From Phycisphaeraceae bacterium (GTDB lineage Bacteria; Planctomycetota; Phycisphaerae; Phycisphaerales; SM1A02), in the NCBI GenBank assembly GCA_019636755.1, contig JAHBWZ010000007.1:62001-126000 (forward strand): 64,000 bases of DNA, given 5' to 3'. The notes beneath the pieces were generated by a model, which saw only the letters and a program-made list of their open reading frames with translations, was not told the DNA's origin and did not search any database. Position numbers and translations under genes: made by a program. Of this stretch, positions 43,619-52,134 are shown piece after piece. Every line of letters starts with the position of its first letter. The first letter of the stretch is position 1.

Positions 43619-44911
43619 CTATTCGGGTGCTCCCGACCGCAGGGCCACGACCTGCTCGAGGGTCAGCACCTCGGTGCCGTCGATCGCCACCGACTCCAGC
43701 GGAACATCCGCATGAAGCCCGCGCCGTCCGGTCGGCAGCGCCTGGATGGCATCGATCACCTCCATGCCGTGAATCACGCGGCCGAAGACCGCGTACGCCG
43801 CCCCGCCACGCGGCTGGTCCAGTGATTCATTGTCGCGCGTGTTGATGAAGAACTGGGACGTTGCCGAGTCCGGTGCCGGACGGCGCGCCATCGAGATGGT
43901 CCCGCGCAGGTTCCGCAGGCCGTTCGTCCACTCGTTGACGATCGGATCATGGGTCTTCTTCTCCTGCATGTCGTCGCTCATGCCGCCGCCCTGCACGACG
44001 AAGATGCCGCCGCGGACCACCCGGTGGAAGATCGTGCCGGTGTAGAACCGCTCCTCGACGTACCGGAGGAAGTTCGCGGTGCTGACCGGGGCCCGGACTG
44101 CATCGAGTTCCAGCACGAAGTCGCCGAGCCGGGTCGTGACGCGCACATACGCGGCCCCCGGGACCAGTCCCGCCGCCGCCTCCGCGGCGGATGCCGTCGT
44201 GGACGACCCGGGCGCGGCGCCGACGGCGCCGCGCGACGCCAGGACGGCACCGGGAAAGACGAAGAGGGACGCCGCCCGTTCCCAATCACCCGCGGCGAGG
44301 GCGCGCGCGCCCAACAGGCGACCCTCCCGGACGCCGCGCACCATGAGCTCACGGCAGTGAATTCTCCGCCCGTCATGATCCACCGTCAGCGATCCGCGGC
44401 CGACGATCACCTCCGCGGGTGCCTCCGCATCCGCAACGTGCCGGATGATGACCTCCGCGTTGCGGATCGCGAACTCGATCGGATCTGCCACACCCCCGGC
44501 ATCCTCGCCCGTCCCCGCCACCCCTGCCGCCGGTCCGAGCTGGAGAATGAGGGCAGGCGCGGTTCCGCCCCCCGTATGGATGACGCGGATCCCGCCGGCA
44601 TGCAGCGTCAGGCGGGGCGCATCGCCGCCGATCAGCCGGATCCGCGAACCGTCGGCGACCAGGACGGTGATGGCCCGCGTCGGGCCGAACGCGAAGGACG
44701 CCCCACCCCCGGTCACCTCGAGCATCACGTCGTCTGACAGCGCATGCTGCGGCCCGGCACCCTGGAGACGCGCGTCCGGTGCCGTGGCGGTCACGCGCCA
44801 CTGCTCCGCCGCGCCGGCGGCGGCACCCAGGACACAGGACGCGGCAAGCGCCGCGGCGATGATCGCAGAACGTCGCCCCGGAACACGGGCGGTCAGAGAA
44901 CCGATCGACAT
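43619..44911 (-). CDS. Secreted cyclophilin-type peptidyl-prolyl isomerase with N-terminal FecR-like region
   Basis: Catalyses cis/trans isomerisation of X-Pro bonds in exported proteins. The 430-aa product has a signal peptide (1-34). A beta-rich region at about 40-200 contains ITVLVADGSRIRLIGGDAPRLTLHAGGIRVIHTGGG, resembling a FecR domain. The cyclophilin domain follows at about 255-425: VRAPVSTANFLRYVEERFYTGTIFHRVV, FVVQGGGM, GTISMARR, SQFFINT and AVFGRVIHGMEVIDAI. FHR, QGG and QFFI are the catalytic and binding segments. ATG 44911 has GGGAG upstream; the frame stays open to 45352 as shadow. It is divergent from the BamD-like gene and transcribed toward the lipid kinase. Confidence 0.9.
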   Translation of the reverse strand: MSIGSLTARVPGRRSAIIAAALAASCVLGAAAGAAEQWRVTATAPDARLQGAGPQHALSDDVMLEVTGGGASFAFGPTRAITVLVADGSRIRLIGGDAPRLTLHAGGIRVIHTGGGTAPALILQLGPAAGVAGTGEDAGGVADPIEFAIRNAEVIIRHVADAEAPAEVIVGRGSLTVDHDGRRIHCRELMVRGVREGRLLGARALAAGDWERAASLFVFPGAVLASRGAVGAAPGSSTTASAAEAAAGLVPGAAYVRVTTRLGDFVLELDAVRAPVSTANFLRYVEERFYTGTIFHRVVRGGIFVVQGGGMSDDMQEKKTHDPIVNEWTNGLRNLRGTISMARRPAPDSATSQFFINTRDNESLDQPRGGAAYAVFGRVIHGMEVIDAIQALPTGRRGLHADVPLESVAIDGTEVLTLEQVVALRSGAPE

Positions 44912-45101
44912 GGGTGCGTACTCCCGCAGAGAGGCCCGCACGCGGGCGATGTGATGAAGGGTCCATGGTAGCCCGGATCGTCTCGGCGCCCGGCTGACGC
45001 GTGGACAGATCCGGGGGCGCGCGCCTGCCCGCGAGTCTCCGGTCGCACGACTTCCGCCAGGGCGTTTGAGCGCGCCGGGCCGGACGCGTACCATCGCGGC
45101 C

Positions 45102-46184
45102 ATGCGCGCTCTCTGCAGCGGCCCGGCCGCGGTGCCACGCCTGTTCCCGCTGGTCCTGCTGCTGTTCCTGGTGGCGGCGCCGGCCGAAGCCCAGCAGCGG
45201 CTTCGCCTGGGTCCCGATGACGACCGCTGGGAGGCGGCGCCGCGGGACACCGGCGATCCGTCCGCGACTCGACTCTCGATGGCCCTGGAAGCGCTGGCGC
45301 GGCGGCAGTGGGAGCGGGCCGAGGTTCTGGCGACAGACTGGATCGATCGCAATCCGGGCCATCCGCTCCTGGCCGAGGCCTACCTGGTCCGGGCCGAGGC
45401 ACTGTTCGGCCGCGGCGAGGAGTACAGGTCGCTCTACGACTACGAGCTGATCTGCCGCCGCTACCCGGGGGCGGAGGCGTTCGTGACCGCCTGCGAGCGA
45501 CAGCTCGAGATCGCCGTCGCCTACCTCGCGGGTCGCAAGCGGCGGCTCCTCGGCCTGCGCATCCTGGGCGCCGAGGAGGAAGGAGAGGAACTGCTGATCC
45601 GCGTCCAGGAGCGACTGCCCGGAAGCCAGATCGCGGAACGGGCGGCCCTGGAACTCGCGGACTGGTACTACCGCGAATCGAAGATGGGCCGGGCTGCGGA
45701 GATGTACGGCATCTTCCTGGCGAACTTCCCGCGCTCCGCCTCGGTGGAACTGGCGCGCCGAAGGCTCATCTATGCCCATCTGGCCGCGTACCAGGGTCCG
45801 GAGCACGATCCCAGCGGACTGGATGAGGCGCGTACGCGCCTGGAGGACCTGGACGCGAACAACCCCGCCGCTGCCCGGCGCCTCGGCTCGCGCGCTCTGC
45901 TCATCCGGATCGAGGAGTCCGCGGCGGACAAGCTCCTGACGACCGCGCGCTGGTATGAACGCTCCGGCGACCCGATCTCGGCGGAGCGGACGCTGCGCCG
46001 ACTCGTGCGGGCGTACCCGGCGTCCGTCGCGACACGCGATGCGATTCCGGTGCTCGCGCGACTGATCGCGCGGCTTCCTGCCCAGGTGATGGAGCGGGTC
46101 CCGGAGTACCGCGCGCTGGGTCTCGTGGGGACCGCCGGCCGCACGCCTGCGCCGGCGGTGTCTGGCGAGGGCGTGCCCGAATGA
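45102..46184 (+). CDS. BamD/YbgF-like exported TPR protein
   Basis: The 360-aa product has a signal peptide (about 1-30, ending PAEAQQ) and helical TPR-like repeats. RWEAAPRDTGDPSATRLSMALEALARRQWERAEVLATDWIDRNPGHPLLAEAYLVRAEALF and AALELADWYYRESKMGRAAEMYGIFLANFPRSASVELARRRLIYAHLA are the clearest. The latter matches the BamD (YfiO) pattern of outer-membrane assembly lipoproteins, but there is no lipobox cysteine. Its stop overlaps the LptE-like start (ATGA), and FtsH follows, forming an envelope-maturation operon. ATG 45102 was chosen because the signal peptide begins there; the upstream TTG adds nothing credible. Role in BAM is inference. Confidence 0.78.
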   Translation: MRALCSGPAAVPRLFPLVLLLFLVAAPAEAQQRLRLGPDDDRWEAAPRDTGDPSATRLSMALEALARRQWERAEVLATDWIDRNPGHPLLAEAYLVRAEALFGRGEEYRSLYDYELICRRYPGAEAFVTACERQLEIAVAYLAGRKRRLLGLRILGAEEEGEELLIRVQERLPGSQIAERAALELADWYYRESKMGRAAEMYGIFLANFPRSASVELARRRLIYAHLAAYQGPEHDPSGLDEARTRLEDLDANNPAAARRLGSRALLIRIEESAADKLLTTARWYERSGDPISAERTLRRLVRAYPASVATRDAIPVLARLIARLPAQVMERVPEYRALGLVGTAGRTPAPAVSGEGVPE

Positions 46185-46789
46185 CCGGACCTGCCCGTCC
46201 CATTGACCCGGCGCCGAACGGCCGGACCCGGCGGCACGCCGCGCTCCCCGCGCCGTCTGCCGTCCGGCGGGCCGCCGCCGGGGCCATCCGCATGATGGCG
46301 CTCAGCACACTCCTCGTCGCCGGCTGTGCGAGCGATCCGCGCGACGGCTTCAGCACGCAGAGCGCCTTCCCGGCGGAGATCACCACCATCGCCGTCCCGA
46401 TCCTCGCGAACGAGACCTTCGATCGGGAGATCGGGTTCCAGCTGACCCAGGCCCTCATCCGCGAGATCGAAGCGAAGACGCCGTTCCGGGTGGCCGATCA
46501 GGCTCGCGCGGATAGCATCCTCACCGGCCGGGTCCGGTCGGTCCAGCTGCGACAGCTCTCGAAGTCGCCGCAGACCGGGCTCGGCCAGGAAGTCGTCGTG
46601 GAGGTCACGATCGACTTCGAGTGGCGTGATCTGGCGCGGGACGTTCCGCTGGTCTCGCGAACGCAGTTCACCGGGCACGGGCTGTTCAGCCCTTCGCAGC
46701 CGGTGGGAGAGCGGATCGACCTGGGACGGCAGGCCGCGGTGGAGCGCCTCGCCCGCAGCATCGTCGACGAAATGCAGACCTCGTGGTGA
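46181..46789 (+). CDS. lptE: LPS-assembly lipoprotein LptE-like
   Basis: The outer-membrane partner of LptD in lipopolysaccharide insertion. The 202-aa product has lipobox LLVAGC with Cys49 after a hydrophobic stretch. The LptE-type core reads TTIAVPILANETFDREIGFQLTQALIREIEAKTPFRVADQARADSILTGRV, characteristic of the family outside Proteobacteria. ATG 46181 overlaps the upstream stop (ATGA), but leaves an unusually long 37-residue n-region before the signal core. ATG 46292 (MMALSTLL) is a realistic alternative. It is followed by ftsH after 15 bases. Confidence 0.83.
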   Translation: MTGPARPIDPAPNGRTRRHAALPAPSAVRRAAAGAIRMMALSTLLVAGCASDPRDGFSTQSAFPAEITTIAVPILANETFDREIGFQLTQALIREIEAKTPFRVADQARADSILTGRVRSVQLRQLSKSPQTGLGQEVVVEVTIDFEWRDLARDVPLVSRTQFTGHGLFSPSQPVGERIDLGRQAAVERLARSIVDEMQTSW

Positions 46790-46804
46790 CCCTCGGACGA
46801 ACGC

Positions 46805-48892
46805 ATGCGGGACCAGTCCGGTAACAGCTCTCGAGACCAGCGCGGTGAGCCCGATCGCCCCGACAACGGAAGCGGACCGGGCCGGCGCGGCGGACCACCG
46901 ACGCCCCCGCCGGCGCGGGTCGGACGCAGCATGGTCACATGGGTGATCTTCATCGGCGCCCTGCTGCTCCTCTTCATGCTGCTGAACCAGGGGCCGTCCG
47001 GCCGGCGCATCGACAAGTGGTCCGCGTTCGAAACGTGGATCGACCCGGCCGCGCAGAAGATCGTCGACAACAAGGTCACCATCGAGAACAACCGGATCTC
47101 GGCCGTGGTCAAGCCCGGCGAACCGGGATTCCCTGCATCGAAGGACGGCACGCGGATCTACTTCGCGATCGATCCGGACCCGCGCACGCGCGCGGATTAT
47201 CGCGAGAAAGTGATCAGCCTCGGCGTGGACTTCGAAGAGCGGATCCAGCGCAGTTTCTGGCTGGAGCTTCTCACGCCGCTCATTCCGATCCTCCTCCTCT
47301 TCGCGATCATCTGGTTCTTCATCGCGCGCTCAATGCGCTCCGCGGGGGGCGGCCCCGGCGGCATGCTCGGCAGTTTCGGGAAGTCGAGGCACCGTGTCTC
47401 GTCCAAGGCGACCATCAACATCACGTTCGCCGACGTGGCGGGCGTGGACGAGGCCAAGGACGAGGTGCAGGAAATCGTCGAGTTCCTGAAGAACCCGTCG
47501 AAGTTCCAGCGGCTCGGCGGACGGATCCCGCGCGGCGTCCTGCTGGTCGGCCCTCCCGGCTGCGGAAAGACGCTGCTGGCAAAGGCGATCGCCGGCGAAG
47601 CGGATGTCCCGTTCTTCTCCATCAGCGGTTCCGACTTCGTGGAGATGTTCGTGGGCGTCGGCGCGTCGCGGGTCCGGGATCTCTTCAAGCAGGCGAAGGA
47701 GAACTCGCCCTGCATCATCTTCCTCGATGAGATCGATGCCGTCGGACGGCGCCGGGGTGGCGGCTTCACGACCGGCGGTCATGACGAGCGGGAGCAGACG
47801 CTCAACGCGATCCTCGTCGAGATGGACGGCTTCGAGGCGAGCGACCAGATCATCGTGATCGCGGCGACGAACCGGGCGGACGTGCTGGATCCGGCGCTGA
47901 CGCGCCCCGGACGCTTTGATCGGCAGGTCGATGTGACCCTGCCCGATGTCGTCGGCCGGCGGCAGATTCTCGATGTGCACGCGCGCAAGGTGAAACTCGC
48001 CCCGGAGGTCGATCTCGACATCGTCGCGCGGGGCACACCCATGTTCTCCGGCGCCGAGCTTGCCGCGCTCATGAATGAGGCGGCGATCATTGCGACGATG
48101 GCCGGCAAGGACGCGATCCAGACCGCAGACCTGGAGGAAGCACGCGACAAGATCCGCTACGGTCGCGCCCGCAAGAGCCGGCGGATCGAGGAGGAGGAAC
48201 GCGTCGCCACGGCGTATCACGAGGCCGGACACGCGGTCCTCCAGATGATCGTGCCGCACGCCGATCCGCTGCACAAGGTCACGATCATCCCGCGCGGCCA
48301 GGCGATGGGCGCCACGTTCTCCCTTCCGGAGAAGGACCGGTACGGCTACGGGCGGCGCTACCTCGCGGCCTCCATGCGCGTGCTCTGCGGAGGCCGGATC
48401 GCCGAGGAGCGGAAGACCGGCGACGTCTCTTCCGGCGCCGCCATGGACATCCGGATGGCAACCGCGTACGCGCGGCACATGATTCTCGAGTGGGGCATGT
48501 CCGACCGGCTGGGCTTCGTCAACTACGCGGGCACGGAGACGCGCGAGTCGCTGATGTCGGAGCGTGAATACTCGGACACAACCGCGCAGGTCATCGACGA
48601 GGAAGTCCGTCGGATGATCGACGAGGCCTACGCCGAGGCGGCCTCGCTCATCGACGCCAACTGGTCCAGGGTGGTCGAGATCGCGGAAGCCCTGCTCCGC
48701 TTCGAGACCCTGCAGCGGGCGGACGTGGAACGGATCATGCGTGGCGAGAAGCTCGTGCAGCCCACCGTCGCCGATCTCCTGCGCGGCGGCAGTCGACCCG
48801 CGGTCCCGCCGTCGCCTCCGCGCCCGGCGCCCGCCCCGGGAGGAACTCCCGGCGAAGAAGGCCAGGGCGGCCTGCTTCCGAATCCGGCCTGA
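46805..48892 (+). CDS. ftsH: ATP-dependent zinc metalloprotease FtsH
   Basis: A membrane-anchored AAA+ protease that degrades misassembled membrane proteins and regulatory factors (in E. coli also LpxC). The 695-aa product has a Pro/Arg/Gly-rich cytoplasmic N-terminus and two membrane helices (about 43-61 and 153-174) around a periplasmic domain. Walker A GPPGCGKT lies at 249-256, Walker B IIFLDEID near 304-311, and the second region of homology ends in RPGRFDR. The protease site is HEAGH at 472-476, and a Gly/Pro-rich tail follows. It is slightly longer than E. coli FtsH. It is the third gene of the BamD/LptE-like operon and ends before a strong hairpin. Confidence 0.98.
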   Translation: MRDQSGNSSRDQRGEPDRPDNGSGPGRRGGPPTPPPARVGRSMVTWVIFIGALLLLFMLLNQGPSGRRIDKWSAFETWIDPAAQKIVDNKVTIENNRISAVVKPGEPGFPASKDGTRIYFAIDPDPRTRADYREKVISLGVDFEERIQRSFWLELLTPLIPILLLFAIIWFFIARSMRSAGGGPGGMLGSFGKSRHRVSSKATINITFADVAGVDEAKDEVQEIVEFLKNPSKFQRLGGRIPRGVLLVGPPGCGKTLLAKAIAGEADVPFFSISGSDFVEMFVGVGASRVRDLFKQAKENSPCIIFLDEIDAVGRRRGGGFTTGGHDEREQTLNAILVEMDGFEASDQIIVIAATNRADVLDPALTRPGRFDRQVDVTLPDVVGRRQILDVHARKVKLAPEVDLDIVARGTPMFSGAELAALMNEAAIIATMAGKDAIQTADLEEARDKIRYGRARKSRRIEEEERVATAYHEAGHAVLQMIVPHADPLHKVTIIPRGQAMGATFSLPEKDRYGYGRRYLAASMRVLCGGRIAEERKTGDVSSGAAMDIRMATAYARHMILEWGMSDRLGFVNYAGTETRESLMSEREYSDTTAQVIDEEVRRMIDEAYAEAASLIDANWSRVVEIAEALLRFETLQRADVERIMRGEKLVQPTVADLLRGGSRPAVPPSPPRPAPAPGGTPGEEGQGGLLPNPA

Positions 48893-48965
48893 CGCACGCC
48901 TCGACGGGACCGACAATCGGCCGGTAATGGGCGCGCCGCCGGTGCGGAACGGTGACCGCATGCCG

Positions 48966-49007
48966 AACGGCGCATCCGGCCTCGTGCACGAGGCCGGACG
49001 CGCCGTT
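48966..49007. terminator. Long bidirectional stem-loop after ftsH
   Basis: A 19-bp stem (48966-48984 / 48989-49007) with one mismatch and loop TGCA; each arm begins or ends in AACG/CGTT. It lies 73 bases after the ftsH stop and 105 bases from the stop of the converging B12-fold gene. The best-formed bidirectional terminator in the window. Confidence 0.8.
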
Positions 49008-49112
49008 GTTCCGGGCAGGGGCGCCCGCTCTGCTCTCTGCTCTCCGCCCGGGCATCCGTCACGCGGGCGGACACGGGAGGGTGCCCCGGAGCCCGCGCGA
49101 ATCTGAATGCAC

Positions 49113-49829
49113 TCAGGCGGCAAGCGCGTCGGCGGTCGCTGCCTTCCGGCGCCGCCCGACCGTCCGCTGCGCCGGCACGGCGCGACGGTCGCGGGAAGCG
49201 TCCAGTTCGGGCAGGAGCGAGCGCGGCGTGCGGACCCAGAGGTCGGCCCCGATTTCCTCGGCAAGGCCCTCGGCCCGGTTGAACACGCCGCCGCCGACGA
49301 CGATCTGCATGTCCGGGCACGCGTTCTGTTCCCGGATCGAGTCGATCAGGCTGCGGATGTTCGGCGCATCGGCGGCGGTCGACCCGAAGAGAAGCAGGAT
49401 GTCCGGCTGATGGAATCCGACCGCGTTCATGATCTCGTCGTTCGCCACGCCGCCGCCGCCGAACCAGACCTCGTAGCCGTCGGCCTCGACGAGGTCCGCC
49501 ACCAGGTGGCCGGCGATCTCGTCCACGTCCGTCGCGCCGCAGAAGAGCAGGATCTTCCGGCCCCTCGACGGTCGCGCCTGGTACTCGCGGCGCGCGTCCA
49601 CCACGAGCTGCCGGAGCAGTCGCGTCGCGAAGTGGTGCGACAGGACGGAGAGCTGGTCGGCGCGATACATGCGCGAGATCGTCTCCAGAAGCGGCCAGAA
49701 GATCTCGCAGACGCGGTCCTCCACCGGGACCCCGGCTTCCTCCATGTCGCGGAGCAGCGCGTGGGTCCCGGAGCGATCTCCGGTCACCAGGCATTCGAAG
49801 GCACGTTCGATGCAGAGTTCGTGGTTCAC
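49113..49829 (-). CDS. B12-binding-fold protein with degenerate cobalamin motif
   Basis: The 238-aa product has a helical cap (about 1-90) like the B12-binding-2/methionine synthase cap, then a Rossmann-like domain (about 95-205). That domain has ILLFCGATDVDEIAGHLVADLVEADGYEVWFGGGG, DILLLFGSTAADAPNIRSLID and MQIVVGGGVFNRAEGLAEEIGADLW. The canonical DxHxxG histidine that binds cobalamin is replaced (DEIAG), so corrin binding is doubtful. The C-terminus ends in a basic stretch containing RTVGRRRKA. From memory, planctomycetes carry close relatives of this whole protein. GTG 49829 was chosen because the upstream frame lacks similarity. It is divergent from the M14 carboxypeptidase. Possibly a signalling or regulatory protein. 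Confidence 0.8.
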   Translation of the reverse strand: MNHELCIERAFECLVTGDRSGTHALLRDMEEAGVPVEDRVCEIFWPLLETISRMYRADQLSVLSHHFATRLLRQLVVDARREYQARPSRGRKILLFCGATDVDEIAGHLVADLVEADGYEVWFGGGGVANDEIMNAVGFHQPDILLLFGSTAADAPNIRSLIDSIREQNACPDMQIVVGGGVFNRAEGLAEEIGADLWVRTPRSLLPELDASRDRRAVPAQRTVGRRRKAATADALAA

Positions 49830-50087
49830 AGTGCGGTCTTCCCTGTCTGGATCGGCGGGACCCGGTCCCGCGCGAACGGATTGGCGTGCCGTCCGCCGCG
49901 GCTTCACCTCGAGAAGCCCGGCTCGCACGTCACCTCCGATCGGCCCGACGGGTTCAGCCGGCGCGCCGCGGCCCGTGCGGATCAGGGCGGCCGTTCTTAT
50001 CGGACAGCGGACGCCGGTGGCACGGCGTCCACCCGCGGCGCCCCGCGCCGCGCCGGCCCCGCCGATCATGTCCGCGGAGATCCACGC

Positions 50088-51788
50088 ATGCTGCATCCAC
50101 CTGCCTTCGCCATCGGCGTCGCCCTCGCGTCGACCCTGCCGGCGTTCGTTCCGATCACGGCGTCCGGCGAGGCGCCGGACCACGGCGCCTTCGATGACCC
50201 GCTACTCACGACTGCCGAGCGGTCCGCGTACCGCGCCACCTCGACCAGCGACGAGGTGGAAGCACTGGCCGACCGCCTTGCCGCGCTCTCCGGTCACATC
50301 CGGCGCGTGGACATCGGTCGCTCGTTCCTGGACAGGCCGATTCCGATGCTGGTCATCGCACGGGAGTCGTTCTTCACGCAGCCGGATCGGCTGGTCGTCC
50401 TCCTGCAGTGCAACATCCACGCCGGCGAGGTCTGCGGCAAGGAGGCGTCGCTGCAGCTTGCCCGGGAACTCGCACACGACCCGGAGCATCCCTGGCTCGA
50501 TGACACCGTGCTGCTTGTCGTGCCCAACATGAACCCGGACGGCAATGACCGGATGTCACCGGACAACCGGCCGGGGCAGCTCGGACCCGAAGCCGGGATG
50601 GGGACGCGCGCGAATGCGCAGTCGCTCGATCTCAATCGCGACTGGATGAAACTTGCATCGCCGGAAGTCCGGGCGATCGTGCGCGTTCTCAACACCTGGG
50701 ACCCGCACATCGTCATCGATGCGCATGCGACCAACGGTTCACGCCACCGGTACCACCTGACCTACGACGTCCCCCTCAATCCCGCCGGGTTCACTCCGTC
50801 CGTCGACTTCCTGCGCGACACGCTGCTTCCTGAGGTCACGCGTCGCCTCCACGGTCGCACCGGCCTGGACACCTTCTACTACGGCAACTTCAACCGGGAG
50901 CACACCGCGTGGGTGACCTACTCTGCGCATCCGAGACACGGTGGGTCCTACTGCGGCCTGCGCGGCGTCATGAACATCCTCTCGGAAGCCTGTGCCTACA
51001 TCCCGTTCGAGGCGCGCGTCACGGCGACGCGGGAGTTCATCCGCGAGGTGATCGACGCCGCACGCGAACGCCGCCGGAGGATTCTCGAACTCCATCAGGC
51101 CGCCCGCCGCGATGCGACCGGACGCGGCGCGGATCCGCAGCCCCATGACGTCGTCTCCATCCGGCACCGGCCCGCCGCGCACGATCGACTGGCACACGTG
51201 AAAGGCTTCGAACTCGCAGAGACCCCGGCAGGTCGCCTGCGCCCCACCGAGGTTCCCGCCGATCATGCCGTCGTGCACATCGGACGATTCGAGCCGGTGC
51301 TGTCGGTCCCGCGCCCCTTCGGCTACGTCCTCGAGCCCGGTCTCGAGTCCGCCCTCGACACCCTCCGCGCGCACGGCGTGGCGCTGGAGCCGTTCGACGG
51401 GCCGGTCCGGGTCGAGTCGTGGATCCCGCTGGAGGTCACGCGCTCGGAGGCGCCCTTCCAGGGCCGGCATCCCGCGATGATCTCGGCCCGCGCGGTCCGC
51501 AGCGTATTCGAGGCGCCACCGGGATCCTGGGTGGTCCGGACCGCGCAGCCGCTCGGGACGCTGGTGGTGGCGCTCCTCGAGCCGCTCGCCGAGGACGGAC
51601 TCGTCTCCTGGAGCGAGACCGGCGACCCGCTGAACCCGGTCGTCGGTCGGCGCCTGCCCGTTCACAGGATCCGCCACCCCGAGGACCTGCCGCCGGGCGG
51701 AGTCCCCGCGGATGGTGCGGCACCTGGCCGGCTTCACGGCCCTTCCCGCCCCGATGCGCATCGTTCACGCGCGGGAGAACCCGACTGA
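50088..51788 (+). CDS. M14-family zinc carboxypeptidase-like secreted protein
   Basis: The 566-aa product has a signal peptide (about 1-25) and an M14 peptidase domain. Zinc ligands His111 and Glu114 are in NIHAGEVCGKE, the third is His213 in IDAHATNG, the substrate arginine is in DLNRDW (181-186), and the catalytic glutamate is near ILSEACAY. The segment VVPNMNPDGNDR is typical of the deaminating/peptidoglycan-like branch. The C-terminal 200 residues are beta-rich and unrecognised. The open frame extends 327 codons upstream of ATG 50088, but that is antisense shadow of the B12-fold gene. Confidence 0.87.
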   Translation: MLHPPAFAIGVALASTLPAFVPITASGEAPDHGAFDDPLLTTAERSAYRATSTSDEVEALADRLAALSGHIRRVDIGRSFLDRPIPMLVIARESFFTQPDRLVVLLQCNIHAGEVCGKEASLQLARELAHDPEHPWLDDTVLLVVPNMNPDGNDRMSPDNRPGQLGPEAGMGTRANAQSLDLNRDWMKLASPEVRAIVRVLNTWDPHIVIDAHATNGSRHRYHLTYDVPLNPAGFTPSVDFLRDTLLPEVTRRLHGRTGLDTFYYGNFNREHTAWVTYSAHPRHGGSYCGLRGVMNILSEACAYIPFEARVTATREFIREVIDAARERRRRILELHQAARRDATGRGADPQPHDVVSIRHRPAAHDRLAHVKGFELAETPAGRLRPTEVPADHAVVHIGRFEPVLSVPRPFGYVLEPGLESALDTLRAHGVALEPFDGPVRVESWIPLEVTRSEAPFQGRHPAMISARAVRSVFEAPPGSWVVRTAQPLGTLVVALLEPLAEDGLVSWSETGDPLNPVVGRRLPVHRIRHPEDLPPGGVPADGAAPGRLHGPSRPDAHRSRAGEPD

Positions 51789-51828
51789 CGCTGCGACGAT
51801 CACCTGGCCCGTCCGCTTGCGAGCGACG

Positions 51829-52134
51829 TCAGGAGCGGCGCGCTTCCGCCTCGGCCAGCCTCGCACGCACCCGGACGACGTCACCGCCGGTCAGTCGAAT
51901 CGACTTCTCGCGAGACCTGGCACCGGACTCGATGCGGACATCCCGCTCCCGCAGGTCGAGGAGCGCCGCGATCAGCCTGCAGACATCCTCGTTCGCGCGT
52001 CCGTCTTCCGCAGGCGACGCCACTCGGATTCTGAGCCGGTCTCCGTGCGCACCGACGATGCCCGGGTGCCGCGCCCCGGGCACGACCTTCACGAAGAGCA
52101 GAAGATCGGCACCGCTCTGCTCCAGTCTGATCAT
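51829..52134 (-). CDS. DUF167 (YggU) family protein
   Basis: A 101-aa small soluble protein of the UPF0235/YggU family, function unknown. Family signatures: VKVVPGARHPGIVGAHGDRLRIRVASPAEDGRANEDVCRLIA with the conserved PGA...G..N segment, then the C-terminal SREKSIRLTGG. ATG 52134 overlaps the stop of uvrC (ATGA), so it is translated with uvrC. Confidence 0.92.
   Translation of the reverse strand: MIRLEQSGADLLLFVKVVPGARHPGIVGAHGDRLRIRVASPAEDGRANEDVCRLIAALLDLRERDVRIESGARSREKSIRLTGGDVVRVRARLAEAEARRS

Noticed and set aside
47330-49264. A 644-codon minus-strand open frame
   Set aside because: Antisense to ftsH and spanning its terminator; no protein-like features.
49107-50087. A 327-codon N-terminal extension of the M14 carboxypeptidase
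   Set aside because: It is antisense to the B12-fold gene. The signal peptide at 50088 marks the true start.
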